Notes: generated from the letters alone by a model not told the origin. A stretch of DNA of 64,000 nt from Legionella israelensis (GCF_004571175.1 NZ_CP038273.1:2728001-2792000), one strand, 5' to 3'; shown: positions 36,060 through 45,050, numbered from the stretch's first letter. Numbers and translations: made by a program.

Positions 36060-37212
36060 ACTCATGTTACGCACTAAACCTTGCTGCTCCCTGAAATTTA
36101 ATTAAAATTTCATCCCTGATTTTTAGGGAGGAAGATTTAATGGATATGCTTGATATTTATACTGACTATTTAATTTGCCAGAATAAATATGCCACAGCTA
36201 CAGGTTTATCGGAGATGTTGGATGGTGAATTTGCGCACGACAAGGTGACACGATTTTTACGACTACAAGATTTTGGTTCCAAAGCGCTCTGGAATTATGT
36301 CAAGAAGTCAGTCAGGGAGAGTGAAGCATCAGACGGTGTTCTTTTATTGGATGACTCGATTGAGGAGAAGTCTTATACCGATGAGAATGAAATTAATTGT
36401 TGGCATTATTCCCATGCTAAAGGTGATGTGGTCAAAGGGATTAATATCCTGACCTGCATGGTTCGGTATGGTGACTTCAGTGTTCCTGTTGGTTATGAAG
36501 TTATCAAAAAAGACGTTGCTTTTTGTGACATTGAAACAAGGCAAGCTCGCAGAAAGTCATCCACGACTAAAAATGAACTTTTTCGCAAGCTTATCGCACA
36601 AGCGGTTAGTAATCATGTGTTGTTTGACTTTGTACTTGCGGACAATTGGTTTGGCTCGAAGGCCAATATGGCTTACATCCATAATGACCTTCAAAAATCG
36701 TTTATTATTGGGATTAAATCTAATCGAACCTTAGCTTTATCCAAAAACGACGCCAACAACGGACGGTACACAAAAGTCAGAGAATTAGAGCTTGAAGAGG
36801 ACATAGCCCACACAGTCTATCTCAAGGGATTAGACTTCCCAGTGAGGCTTTTGAAGAAAATTTTCAAAAACGAAAATGGTTCTACAGGTGTTCTCTATCT
36901 CGTTTCTAATGACATGACCAGTAGTGCCGAACGTCTTTATGAAGTGTACCAGAAACGGTGGCGGATTGAAGAGTATCACAAGTCAATTAAACAAAATGCA
37001 AGCCTGAACAAATCTCCAACCCGCACGGTTAAAACACAATCCAATCATATCTTTGCCGCAATCATTGCATACTGCAAACTGGAAATGATGAAAATAAAGA
37101 CAAAATTGAATCACTTTGCCATCAAGTACAAATTAATACTCAGGGCTAACCAAATTGCCATGCAGGAGTTAAAAAATATGGCTCGTTAAAGTCAATTGTG
37201 CGTAACATGAGT
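36060..37212 (+). mobile_element. IS4-superfamily insertion sequence, complete
   Basis: The 1153-bp element has perfect 15-bp terminal repeats ACTCATGTTACGCAC and a 5-bp target duplication AATTA (36055-36059 and 37213-37217). It has a single transposase gene. It is inserted in the right non-coding end of the IS110 element, so it arrived later. The same end sequence occurs in a short MITE at 4763-4832. The exact family (IS4 or IS701 type) is not settled here. Confidence 0.9.
36140..37189 (+). CDS. DDE transposase (IS4/IS701-like)
   Basis: A 349-residue transposase. Catalytic residues are placed at D71 (LLLDDSIEEKSY), D168 (VLADNWFGSKAN) and E277 in YQKRWRIEEYHKSIKQ, which is the Y-R-E-K box of the IS4 superfamily. 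An AGGGAGGAAG ribosome site precedes the ATG. No stop or shift disrupts it, so the element may be mobile and could act in trans on MITEs with the same ends. Confidence 0.88.
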   Translation: MDMLDIYTDYLICQNKYATATGLSEMLDGEFAHDKVTRFLRLQDFGSKALWNYVKKSVRESEASDGVLLLDDSIEEKSYTDENEINCWHYSHAKGDVVKGINILTCMVRYGDFSVPVGYEVIKKDVAFCDIETRQARRKSSTTKNELFRKLIAQAVSNHVLFDFVLADNWFGSKANMAYIHNDLQKSFIIGIKSNRTLALSKNDANNGRYTKVRELELEEDIAHTVYLKGLDFPVRLLKKIFKNENGSTGVLYLVSNDMTSSAERLYEVYQKRWRIEEYHKSIKQNASLNKSPTRTVKTQSNHIFAAIIAYCKLEMMKIKTKLNHFAIKYKLILRANQIAMQELKNMAR

Positions 37213-37246
37213 AATTAAATTTAAAAAAACGGTTAAGACATAGTTG

Positions 37247-37498
37247 ATCCAGGACCACACCATAATTGGGTGCGAGTAAGGCTGCCCCCCATTCGGTTTT
37301 GAGCTCGTGATTTTCGGGATCTGAGTAAGTACGGCATTTTCCACCTACCACGTCCTCACGTTCCAGTACAATGATACTAATCTCTTTTTTTTGTTCAGTT
37401 GCCAGCATTTTCAATTGACGAGCGGCAAATAATCCACTTGGGCCGGCACCTACAATAACAACAGTATCAGGTAGTTCCTTCATGTTTTCTCCGTTCAA
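37247..37498 (-). pseudogene. N-terminal part of the split flavin amine oxidase-type gene
   Basis: This 84-codon fragment carries the FAD-binding start: TVVIVGAGPSGLFAARQLK (about residues 12-30, G-x-G-x-x-G), ISIIVLEREDVVGGKCRTY with the conserved acidic residue and GG, and TEWGAALLAPNYGVVLD. After D84 the native sequence resumes at 34876 (AVKEHH). In its present state, the ORF runs into the insertion elements and ends after a foreign tail. It cannot make a complete enzyme. Confidence 0.88.
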
Positions 37499-37635
37499 GA
37501 TAATAAAAAAGCTTGTTGTTCAGGCAGCTTGACAAAAGATGAGCAAATTTTTGCCAATATTATCATATTATTGAAAAAGAAAACAATGATAAAAAGACAT
37601 GGAATTTTTAGAAAGGTTTTTCAATGAAGAAAGCC

Positions 37636-39540
37636 TCACAAATAGGAAATATTTTTTTCTGCTGAATTAAATTTCAACTCCAATTCACCAATGATTTTAT
37701 GAGCCAGTATATAATTGGCTTTACTAAGTTGCTGTTGATGCTGCTCAATCAGTGGCTTTGTTTCCTGAAACATGGAAAGAGCCAATTCATGCTCGCCTTT
37801 TTCAAGTAATTCTGATGCATAGGAACATAAGGCCTTATTAAGATTAAATACCAGTTTTTCTTCTACCAGATTGGATGTTTGACTATCAGAAGGAATATAG
37901 CGTAAAGCGGTTTTAGCCGTTTTAATTGCGGATAAATAATCATTATTTTTAAGATAAACAATGGTTAAATTGGAATACAAAATCATTATTTGATCCATAT
38001 GTTCTCTAACAGAGAAGGAAGGTAAATGATAAGTGAATAAGGCTTTTTGAAACGCTTTTTCTGCTTTTTCCAGGTTATTGTTTTTAAAAAATTTGCTTCC
38101 CAATACTTTCCAGCTTGCTCCCAGTTTGAGCAGTAAGAGCTCTGTATCTTTTTTCTCAGCTTCACGATTTTTTGGTAGCTCATCATGTGCTTTGATTAAA
38201 TTCTTTTGAATGTCCGTTAATTTTTTGAAAAGGACAGTATCGCTAATCCCCTCTCTAAATTGATCTTTACTGTCATGAATGCTGGAAAAATCCTTCCGAG
38301 CTTTTTCATAGGCTATTCTTGCTTCAACCTCAATTAAGAGTTTTGAAAAGGCTTCTCTTTTACTGTCCTCTGGATTAAATCGTGAAGCCCATAGAAGATC
38401 TTCTTTGATGTTCTCTAAGATATCGCTAAAAGTTTGTTTTTGTTGTTTTGCCTGGTCAATAATATCCTCTTTATGTTTTTTTAACATTTTATTGATGGCT
38501 GCAAGATATTCTTCAGAATCAAAATACAGGATTTTCCCATCGACGATTTCCATGGTTTCGCTGAATAAAGCATCAATTCGTTCCATTCCATTGTATATGC
38601 CATGAGCCAGATAGTAATCCGGGTCAATCTGTGTATCGCCAAGAGCAATGACAGTGGGTAGGTTTTTTCCTTGATAAGAGACTTGTTCCAAATAGTGCGC
38701 ATTGACCATGAAAGGGACAAATCTTGGTTTTGATTTGTATTTTTTAGAAGGGGGTAAATGCTCATAGCTTGCTGAGGGAGCATAGCTTTGTATGGTCGCT
38801 GTAACCCAAGCATCGTAGTGCTCAGGTGCCAGATTATCCGGTGCCTGTAAATACAAACAAACTTTATTTTTGCCAAATGAAACCCCATAACATCTGGGTA
38901 AGCTAAATTCATTCCAGCCAAGTTCTCTTAATTTTAGAATTGAATCGGCAAAGTTACCCGGAAAAAGTTTCATATATGTTTCGCCCATTCCTCGTAAAAT
39001 TTGAGAGTTATCATTAATATCTTCCAAATCTTTTTCACTCATACGAACGTAAGCCAGAAAATGATTGTGAAGAGGGAGATCAACAATGGTGTTCAACTGA
39101 AAAGGAGGGGTTTGATATAGAGCATTGACTGCTTTAATCACTTCACGTCTAGAGCCGGTACAGTCAAAAACATATTCAGCAGGTATTTCTTCTCTTTCCT
39201 CATCTTTATTAGCTACAATGACCGCCGGTTGTTTTGGGTCAGTTTTTAAGGCAATAAACTGTTTTTGTTCAATGTTTATTCCTAATTTTTCTGCTTGCTG
39301 ATATAACTGCCTCTCAAAATCTTTAATATGCCCTTTATTTCCTGACCAAAACGATACACCAATGCCTGTTTCTGCTTTCCTGAAAGCATTTTCATTTAAA
39401 TGGCCAGGGCGAGTATATATGCCCGCACGAGGATCAATAACAATAATATCTTTTACACGGATGCCTTCTTTTCTTAATTTAATTGCGGTATATAAACCGG
39501 CAGGACCTGCGCCTATTACTACAATCATATCTTTCCTCAA
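37636..39540 (-). CDS. FAD-dependent oxidoreductase fused to coiled-coil and TPR region
   Basis: A 634-residue protein. The N-terminal ~330 residues are a flavoprotein: VVIGAGPAGLYTAIKLRKEG (6-25), VFDCTGS (near 145) and TVIALGDTQIDPDYYLAHGIYNGMERI, the second FAD block. A long charged helical stretch (about 335-470) follows, then tetratricopeptide-like helices (about 490-630; LEKAEKAFQKALFTYHLPS, SAIKTAKTALRYIPSD). Monooxygenase plus TPR is unusual for bacterial metabolism and suggests a host-directed or scaffolded enzyme, possibly a Dot/Icm effector (inference). It lies directly upstream of the split flavin gene, same strand. Confidence 0.72.
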   Translation of the reverse strand: MRKDMIVVIGAGPAGLYTAIKLRKEGIRVKDIIVIDPRAGIYTRPGHLNENAFRKAETGIGVSFWSGNKGHIKDFERQLYQQAEKLGINIEQKQFIALKTDPKQPAVIVANKDEEREEIPAEYVFDCTGSRREVIKAVNALYQTPPFQLNTIVDLPLHNHFLAYVRMSEKDLEDINDNSQILRGMGETYMKLFPGNFADSILKLRELGWNEFSLPRCYGVSFGKNKVCLYLQAPDNLAPEHYDAWVTATIQSYAPSASYEHLPPSKKYKSKPRFVPFMVNAHYLEQVSYQGKNLPTVIALGDTQIDPDYYLAHGIYNGMERIDALFSETMEIVDGKILYFDSEEYLAAINKMLKKHKEDIIDQAKQQKQTFSDILENIKEDLLWASRFNPEDSKREAFSKLLIEVEARIAYEKARKDFSSIHDSKDQFREGISDTVLFKKLTDIQKNLIKAHDELPKNREAEKKDTELLLLKLGASWKVLGSKFFKNNNLEKAEKAFQKALFTYHLPSFSVREHMDQIMILYSNLTIVYLKNNDYLSAIKTAKTALRYIPSDSQTSNLVEEKLVFNLNKALCSYASELLEKGEHELALSMFQETKPLIEQHQQQLSKANYILAHKIIGELELKFNSAEKNISYL

Positions 39541-39706
39541 TCAATTATTGGTCACTAAAAATTTGTTTTATTTTAGTTCTTATTGATTAAGAAAATATTA
39601 AGAAGTAGAAATATCGATATTCGCTTTGTAGAAGCTTTTGGGTTGTTTTTACATTGAAGAAAACGGCCTTGAAACTCCATTCACCAAGGCCCAGGATTGA
39701 ATCAGG

Positions 39707-40018
39707 CTATTGACGGACAATAATGTTGTTTTTTACGCTTTTAACACCTCTTGTGCCGCGGGCGATGGCTTCTGCCTCATCACTTTGATGAATTTTCTTG
39801 ACATAGCCTGTAAGCACTACTGTTCCGTCGATGCTCTCAGCATGAAGATTTGCGATAACGGGGTCATCATTGAGATATAAAGCTTTTTGTACATTGCTGG
39901 TGAGAATAGCATCTGAGGGACTTACACCGAGGAAATCATCCATTTGTGTGCCTGTATTGCAAGCTGAAAGCAAACTGAATAAAAAGGCAATAAAAGGAAT
40001 GATGAGATATTTTTTCAT
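39707..40018 (-). CDS. BON-domain lipoprotein
   Basis: A 103-residue lipoprotein. The signal peptide ends in the lipobox LLSAC (Cys near residue 20). The BON domain follows: LTSNVQKALYLNDDPVIANLHAESIDGTVVLTGYV and ARGTRGVKSVKNNIIV. Such proteins bind the outer membrane or phospholipids and are often stress induced. The start MKKYLIIPFIAF at 40018 is preferred over a 4-codon longer form. It is divergent from the aconitase gene. Confidence 0.85.
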   Translation of the reverse strand: MKKYLIIPFIAFLFSLLSACNTGTQMDDFLGVSPSDAILTSNVQKALYLNDDPVIANLHAESIDGTVVLTGYVKKIHQSDEAEAIARGTRGVKSVKNNIIVRQ

Positions 40019-40149
40019 CTTAATCTCCAAAATAAAGAGTCAAAGTATCAATTTTACCGCAAGGTTGCAGTAAAAAATATACCTGTGCGGTTCCGCATCT
40101 CCTTTCTGCTATAATTAAGCCACTGGAAAGCAAATTGAATGGAGTCAAA

Positions 40150-42087
40150 ATGAACGTCAGTGAGAAAATCATTAAAGCCCATCTAATGGAAGGAGAGATG
40201 GTTCCCGGCAAAGAAATTGGACTGAAGATAGATCAAACTTTATGCCAGGATGCTACGGGCACTTTGGTCATGCTGGAATTGGAAGCCATGGAATTGGACC
40301 GGACAAAGGCAGAGTTATCTGTCCAGTATGTCGATCACAATTTGATTCAGGAAGATAATAAAAACCCGGATGATCATTTGTTTCTTGAAAGCTCCGCCCG
40401 CCGTTTTGGTTTATACTACAGTCGCCCAGGCAATGGAATAAGCCATGTTGTGCATATGCAAAATTTTGGCAAGCCAGGAAAAACCTTGACGGGTTCAGAC
40501 AGCCATACACCGGCGGCCGGCTCTCTCGGAATGCTGGCCCTTGGCTCTGGAGGACTGGAAGTGGCCACGGCTATTGCTGGTTATCCGCTTTACATAAAAA
40601 TGCCTAAAATTCTCGGTGTAAATCTGATCGGTCAATTGCCTGATTGGGTTTGCGCAAAGGATGTGATATTGGAGATGTTAAGACGTTATGATGTGAAGGG
40701 CTGTTCCGGTTACATCATTGAATATTATGGAGAAGGTTTGCAGTATTTATCGGCTATGGACAGACATGTGATTGCAAACATGGGAACAGAAGTCGGTGCA
40801 ACCACTACCGTTTTTCCTTCGGATGATAAAGTCTATGAATATCTGAAAAGCCAGGGGCGTGAAAGAGACTGGGTTGAACTTAAAGCCGATAAAGATGCGA
40901 CTTATGATAAATATGAAGAAATTGATTTATCGAAACTGGAGCCTCTGATAGCCAAGCCATCCAGCCCGGGTAACGTGGTCAGAGTTGCAGAGATAGCAGG
41001 AGAGGAGATCTATCAAACATATATTGGCTCTTCTGCCAATCCGGGATATCGAGATTATGCCATAGCTGCTGAAATGGTTAAAGGACGCACGGTCCAATCT
41101 CATGTGTCTTTTGATATTAACCCAAGTTCGAGAACCATACTGGAAGAGCTGGTTCGAGACAGCCACTTAGGTAGTTTGATTCATGCCGGGGCTCGTATTC
41201 ATCAGGCAGGTTGCAATGGCTGTATTGGTATGGGGCAGGCGCCGGCTACCGATAAAATCAGCCTGCGAACAGTACCACGTAATTTTCCAGGGCGCTCAGG
41301 AACCTCAGAAGATAAAGTGTATTTATGCAGTCCGGAAACAGCGGCGGCTTCTGCCTTAAAAGGTGTAATTACTGATCCACGTACACTTGATATGAAATAT
41401 CCCAAAGTAAAAATACCCGATAAACGTGTCATTAATCCTGATTGTATTGATAAGCCTTTACCTTTTGTCGAAGCCCAAAATGTACAATTGATTAAAGGAC
41501 CCAATATTGTTTCACTACCGGAATATGAAGCCATGCCAGATCATTTGCATTTACCGGTATTATTAAAAGTGGGTGATAATATCAGTACGGATGAAATCTC
41601 TCCTGCGGGTGCTAAGGTTTTACCTTATCGAAGCAATATACCGAAAATCAGTGAATTTACTTATCGTCCAGTGGATAAGGATTATGTGTCGCGGACTAAA
41701 AAAGCAAAAAATGGTCATGCGATTGTAGGCGGAGAGAACTATGGGCAAGGCTCCAGTCGTGAGCATGCTGCACTGGCGCCAAGAGAACTTGGCTTACGGG
41801 CCGTATTGGCCAAAAGTTTTGCCCGTATTCACTGGCAGAATTTGATTAATTTCGGGATTATTCCTTTGGTTTTTAAAAACCCAAAAGATTATGATGAAAT
41901 ACAGTTGAATGATCTTATCAAGCTGGATGATTTAGAGGAAAAGCTGCATGAAGATGAATTTACGATAATCATCGCCGATAGCGAGATACGTGTTACCCAA
42001 TCGCTATCTGAGCGGCAGAGAGAAGTCCTGGCTCTGGGAGGCCTTATTAACTGGATTAAAAAAGATCTCGAAAATAAAAAAGGATGA
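40150..42087 (+). CDS. aconitate hydratase (putative, Aquifex-type, TIGR01342-like)
   Basis: A 645-residue enzyme of the short aconitase branch, interconverting citrate and isocitrate with a 4Fe-4S cluster. Visible: TGSDSHTPAAGSLGMLALG (near 113), GCNGCIGMG (near 355) with two cluster cysteines, VPRNFPGRSG, and the swivel domain with VGDNISTDEISPAGA and GGENYGQGSSREHAALAP. The position of the third cysteine (GSCTNS in classical aconitases) reads GSSANPG, as I recall for this branch; C in YLCSPETA may substitute. A GGAG site fits the ATG at 40150. Confidence 0.9.
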   Translation: MNVSEKIIKAHLMEGEMVPGKEIGLKIDQTLCQDATGTLVMLELEAMELDRTKAELSVQYVDHNLIQEDNKNPDDHLFLESSARRFGLYYSRPGNGISHVVHMQNFGKPGKTLTGSDSHTPAAGSLGMLALGSGGLEVATAIAGYPLYIKMPKILGVNLIGQLPDWVCAKDVILEMLRRYDVKGCSGYIIEYYGEGLQYLSAMDRHVIANMGTEVGATTTVFPSDDKVYEYLKSQGRERDWVELKADKDATYDKYEEIDLSKLEPLIAKPSSPGNVVRVAEIAGEEIYQTYIGSSANPGYRDYAIAAEMVKGRTVQSHVSFDINPSSRTILEELVRDSHLGSLIHAGARIHQAGCNGCIGMGQAPATDKISLRTVPRNFPGRSGTSEDKVYLCSPETAAASALKGVITDPRTLDMKYPKVKIPDKRVINPDCIDKPLPFVEAQNVQLIKGPNIVSLPEYEAMPDHLHLPVLLKVGDNISTDEISPAGAKVLPYRSNIPKISEFTYRPVDKDYVSRTKKAKNGHAIVGGENYGQGSSREHAALAPRELGLRAVLAKSFARIHWQNLINFGIIPLVFKNPKDYDEIQLNDLIKLDDLEEKLHEDEFTIIIADSEIRVTQSLSERQREVLALGGLINWIKKDLENKKG

Positions 42088-42107
42088 GTATGCTGTTTAA
42101 ATATTTT

Positions 42108-42145
42108 TAGCCACTGCCTTTTCTCCCTGAGGCAATGGCTATTTT
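42108..42145. terminator. bidirectional terminator between aconitase and the small convergent gene
   Basis: TAGCCACTGCC (42108-42118) pairs with GGCAATGGCTA (42131-42141), followed by TTTT; an A/T-rich run on the left side serves the other strand. The stop codon of the minus-strand gene lies in the right arm. Confidence 0.85.
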
Positions 42146-42408
42146 GATAATTTTCGTATGGTTTCGTTTAAATCTTCAACGTCGCCTGAATAATGATAAT
42201 AAATTCTTTGCTGAGCACAGTCGATAATGCATAATGGTTCGCGCTTCTGATTATCTAGTTGTTTAAAGATCCAGAATAATCCGTCAGGGTGAGCGTCTCT
42301 GATTTCTTTTAGCAAGTCCAGCATCTTGTCTTCTTCAAACTCCGACTTGGTGCATACGAGATCTGAACTGCCGCCGATAATTTTATAGGCATAATGATGT
42401 TCTTTCAT
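42139..42408 (-). CDS. hypothetical protein
   Basis: An 89-residue soluble protein with no signal or membrane segment. A conserved-looking FEEDKMLDLLKEIRDAHPDGLFWIFKQLDNQKREPLCIIDC core suggests a small alpha/beta fold. I do not recognise the family. It is convergent with aconitase and shares its terminator hairpin. Confidence 0.55.
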   Translation of the reverse strand: MKEHHYAYKIIGGSSDLVCTKSEFEEDKMLDLLKEIRDAHPDGLFWIFKQLDNQKREPLCIIDCAQQRIYYHYSGDVEDLNETIRKLSK

Positions 42409-42544
42409 GATTCCACCTTTAAATCATCCATTTCAAGGTCATAGTGTTTTATAGTTTAGCTCAAAATGAACGATTATGGAAAAGGGATGCCATCGGGTTT
42501 ATCAACTAAACTAATGTATAAAATGATGAATAGAAGGGATAAGT

Positions 42545-43393
42545 ATGGAAAAGAACTATAAGATAGAACGGATGAGCAAAGAAGAAGTTGAGATGGTCGT
42601 TCATTGGGCGGCTAGTGAAGGATGGAATCCCGGATTACATGATGCTGACTGTTTTTATCAAACTGATCCGAGTGGTTTTTTTGCCGGAAAACTGGATGGT
42701 GAAATTATTGCCGTAGGATCGGCTGTGGTTTATGACGCTGAGTTTGCTTTTTGTGGCTTTTATATTGTGGCGCCAGGATTTCGTCATCAAGGCTATGGAA
42801 TGGCGCTGACAGAGGCGCGCCTGAATTATATTGGGGAGCGAAATGCAGGAATAGATGCAGTCGCCTCCATGCTGAAAAAGTATGAGCGTCTCGGTTATCA
42901 GATCGCACATAATAACGCACGTTATACTTCTCCTGCGGCCTTTTTTCAAAATGTAGATCAAACAGGCATTGTTTTGTTAACGGAAATCGATTTCAGTCGA
43001 TTGGTCGAATATGATGCGCAGCATTTTCCTGCTCGCCGTGATACTTTTTTACGTTGCTGGATACATCAACCGAACAGCCTGAGCATCGGTTATATAAATA
43101 ATAACGAACTTAAGGGTTATGGGGTGATAAGACCTTGTCAGCAAGGGTTTAAAATCGGACCTTTGTTTGCCGACTCAGCAGAAATCGCCGATCTTTTTTT
43201 CCGTCATTTGGCCAATTTTGCTCAAGGTGAAATCATTTATCTTGATATTCCTGAAAATAATTCAAATGCCAAAATTTTGGTTAAACATTATAAAATGGAG
43301 AAAGTTTTTGAAACCGCAAGAATGTATCTAAAGGGGGAGCCGAAACTTCCCATTGAGCATATCTATGGTATTACCTCTTTTGAACTGGGTTAA
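42545..43393 (+). CDS. GNAT-family N-acetyltransferase with C-terminal GNAT-like domain
   Basis: A 282-residue protein. The N-terminal GNAT fold has FAFCGFYIVAPGFRHQGYGMALTEARLNYIG (about 75-105), the acetyl-CoA site being RHQGYGMAL. The C-terminal half (about 170-275; YGVIRPCQQGFKIGPLFADSAEIADLFFRHL) matches the second domain of YitH/HSE-type two-domain acetyltransferases. The acceptor is unknown. It is 2 bp from the next gene, indicating an operon with the PuuE-like deacetylase. Confidence 0.82.
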   Translation: MEKNYKIERMSKEEVEMVVHWAASEGWNPGLHDADCFYQTDPSGFFAGKLDGEIIAVGSAVVYDAEFAFCGFYIVAPGFRHQGYGMALTEARLNYIGERNAGIDAVASMLKKYERLGYQIAHNNARYTSPAAFFQNVDQTGIVLLTEIDFSRLVEYDAQHFPARRDTFLRCWIHQPNSLSIGYINNNELKGYGVIRPCQQGFKIGPLFADSAEIADLFFRHLANFAQGEIIYLDIPENNSNAKILVKHYKMEKVFETARMYLKGEPKLPIEHIYGITSFELG

Positions 43394-43395
43394 TC

Positions 43396-44271
43396 ATGAA
43401 ACGCGATATGGTCGGATATGGGGATAAGCCTCCTCGGATAGAATGGCCAAACCAGGCGAAGCTGGCTCTTAATTTTGTAATAAATTATGAAGAAGGGGCT
43501 GAGCGCTCACCTCTTCATAATGACAAAACAGCTGAAACCTATGGAGGTGAGTTCCCTTTGATTGCCAAACCTGTTGGACAACGACATCTGAGCATGGAAT
43601 CGTTGTTTGAGTATGGCAGTCGTTCAGGGCTATGGCGTTTACTGCGCCTTTTTGATCAATATCATATTCCGCTAACCTTTTTTGTCACCGGTTTTGCTCT
43701 GACTTTAAATCAACCGTTTTGTGATTATTTACGCCATTCGCCACATGAAATCGCAGGACATGGCTGGCGATGGGTTGATTATTCAAACCTTTCACAAAAA
43801 GAGGAAAAAGAACATATGTGCCTTTGCCTGGGAACCATCGAGCATCTTACAGGGCAACGTCCTTTGGGCTGGTACACCGGACGAACGAGTGAAGTTACCC
43901 GCAAGCTTTTATTGGATATTGGCGGTGTGGTTTATGATTCAGACAGCTATGCCGACGATTTGCCATATTTTATCGGTAAACATCTTATTATTCCCTATAC
44001 CTTGGACTGTAATGATTTTCGTTATACGACAAGCCCGGGTTTTACTTCTCCAACTGATTTCTTTCAGCATTTAAAATGGACTTTTGATTACCTGTATCAG
44101 GATAATCATTTATCCATGATGACCATCGCGCTTCACCCAAGAATCAGTGGTAGACCGGGTCGTTGTATGGCGATAAAACAATTTATTGATTATATTGCTC
44201 AGTTTCAGGACATTTGGATTGCCCGTCGCATTGATATTGCCAATTACTGGCGTGAAAATGCTCCTTCTTAA
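43396..44271 (+). CDS. polysaccharide deacetylase-fold protein, PuuE (allantoinase)-like
   Basis: A 291-residue protein. LALNFVINYEEGAERSPLHNDKTAETYGGE at the N-terminus is the PuuE branch signature, as in enzymes hydrolysing allantoin without metal. PLTFFVTGFALTLN, EIAGHGWRWVDYSNLS and GWYTGRTSEVTRKLLLDIG complete the NodB-like barrel. Substrate could be allantoin or another N-acyl compound; no other purine-catabolism gene is near. It is coupled to the upstream GNAT gene, so the pair may acetylate and deacetylate related substrates (inference). Confidence 0.8.
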   Translation: MKRDMVGYGDKPPRIEWPNQAKLALNFVINYEEGAERSPLHNDKTAETYGGEFPLIAKPVGQRHLSMESLFEYGSRSGLWRLLRLFDQYHIPLTFFVTGFALTLNQPFCDYLRHSPHEIAGHGWRWVDYSNLSQKEEKEHMCLCLGTIEHLTGQRPLGWYTGRTSEVTRKLLLDIGGVVYDSDSYADDLPYFIGKHLIIPYTLDCNDFRYTTSPGFTSPTDFFQHLKWTFDYLYQDNHLSMMTIALHPRISGRPGRCMAIKQFIDYIAQFQDIWIARRIDIANYWRENAPS

Positions 44272-44318
44272 AAACCGCTTAGCTAAGACATTTAAGGGCT
44301 TTGGAACATTAAGGATGT

Positions 44319-44365
44319 GTTTTTAAAGTTTTTTTGCTTTGTAGCCCGAAAATAACTTTAAAAAC
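44319..44365. terminator. 12-bp perfect stem GTTTTTAAAGTT downstream of the PuuE-like gene
   Basis: GTTTTTAAAGTT (44319-44330) pairs with 44354-44365 around a 23-nt loop, extending imperfectly inward. It lies 48 bp after the stop. The stem is A/T-rich and lacks a clean T-run, so the terminator role is moderate. Confidence 0.5.
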
Positions 44366-44516
44366 ATACCCTGGATATGATAAAAATAAATTCTTTATTT
44401 TCGCCACTGTCCTCCCGCACTATGGTATTTGGTGCTGAATTGGTTTTCAAATATATTGCCGTTAAAAAGCTTAAATGACTTACGGAAATGCTGTTAAAGG
44501 TATAAGGATATTTATC

Positions 44517-45050
44517 ATGCTAATAAGGACTTCAAAGATTCTTCTGGTTGCCGCCATAGCTTTTTATGCTTCGTTAACTGCCTTCTCAAATATTACAGAC
44601 TATGCAACTAATTTTTCTGCTGTGCAGAAAGTCTTTATGATGAAAGAGGTCTTGCCAGGCACAACCATCACTTATCGAGCAATTAATGCCCCAGTCATTC
44701 ACCACCTGGGTTATATCTTCATTATATTTATGGAATCTCTGACAGCCATTTTATGCTGGATAGGCGTGTGGAAATTAAGCCGTGCCGTGAAACAACCGGC
44801 GTTCATCTTTAATGAAGCGAAAGAGGTGGCTATTGCTGGATTAACCATAGGTTTTCTTACCTGGCAAGTGACTTTCATGAGCATTGGCAGTGAGTGGTTT
44901 GGTATGTGGATGTCTCCGCAACTTAATGAAGCTGTTAATACCGCTTTTCGCATTTTTATAATGATTCTGGCTGTTTTGATTTATCTTGTCCATAAAGATG
45001 GTGAAATTTCAGGGCATGTCAAAAAACCAGATGTGAACACGGAAGCTTAG
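44517..45050 (+). CDS. DUF2165 membrane protein
   Basis: A 177-residue protein with four hydrophobic helices (about 8-24, 65-85, 102-122 and 140-160). The block ALTAFSNITDYATNFSAVQKVFMMKEVLPGTTITYRAIN, as read here LTAFSNITDYATNFSAVQ, is the DUF2165 mark, with WQVTFMSIGSEWFGMWMSP later. The function is unknown. AAGGATA upstream supports ATG 44517 over an in-frame ATG at 44475. It ends 48 bp before the broken MFS gene, same strand. Confidence 0.82.
   Translation: MLIRTSKILLVAAIAFYASLTAFSNITDYATNFSAVQKVFMMKEVLPGTTITYRAINAPVIHHLGYIFIIFMESLTAILCWIGVWKLSRAVKQPAFIFNEAKEVAIAGLTIGFLTWQVTFMSIGSEWFGMWMSPQLNEAVNTAFRIFIMILAVLIYLVHKDGEISGHVKKPDVNTEA

Larger units (their letters stand above)
34877..37246 (+). 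mobile_element. IS110-family element, interrupted by an IS4-superfamily element
   Basis: The element replaces nothing in the host gene: removing 34877-37246 joins GACGGC to ATCCAGG and restores the frame. AT occurs at both junctions (34877-34878 and 37247-37248), as expected for a core dinucleotide, with no longer duplication. Without the nested 1153-bp IS and its 5-bp duplication the element is about 1.2 kb. It has a long 5' non-coding end (218 bp) and a short 3' end, the layout of the IS110 group with a bridge RNA encoded upstream of the recombinase. Confidence 0.88.

Noticed and set aside
37169-37246. Extra C-terminal residues of the N-terminal flavin fragment (QLCLNRFFKFNY...)
   Set aside because: They are translated from IS110 and IS4-type end sequences and are not part of the original gene.
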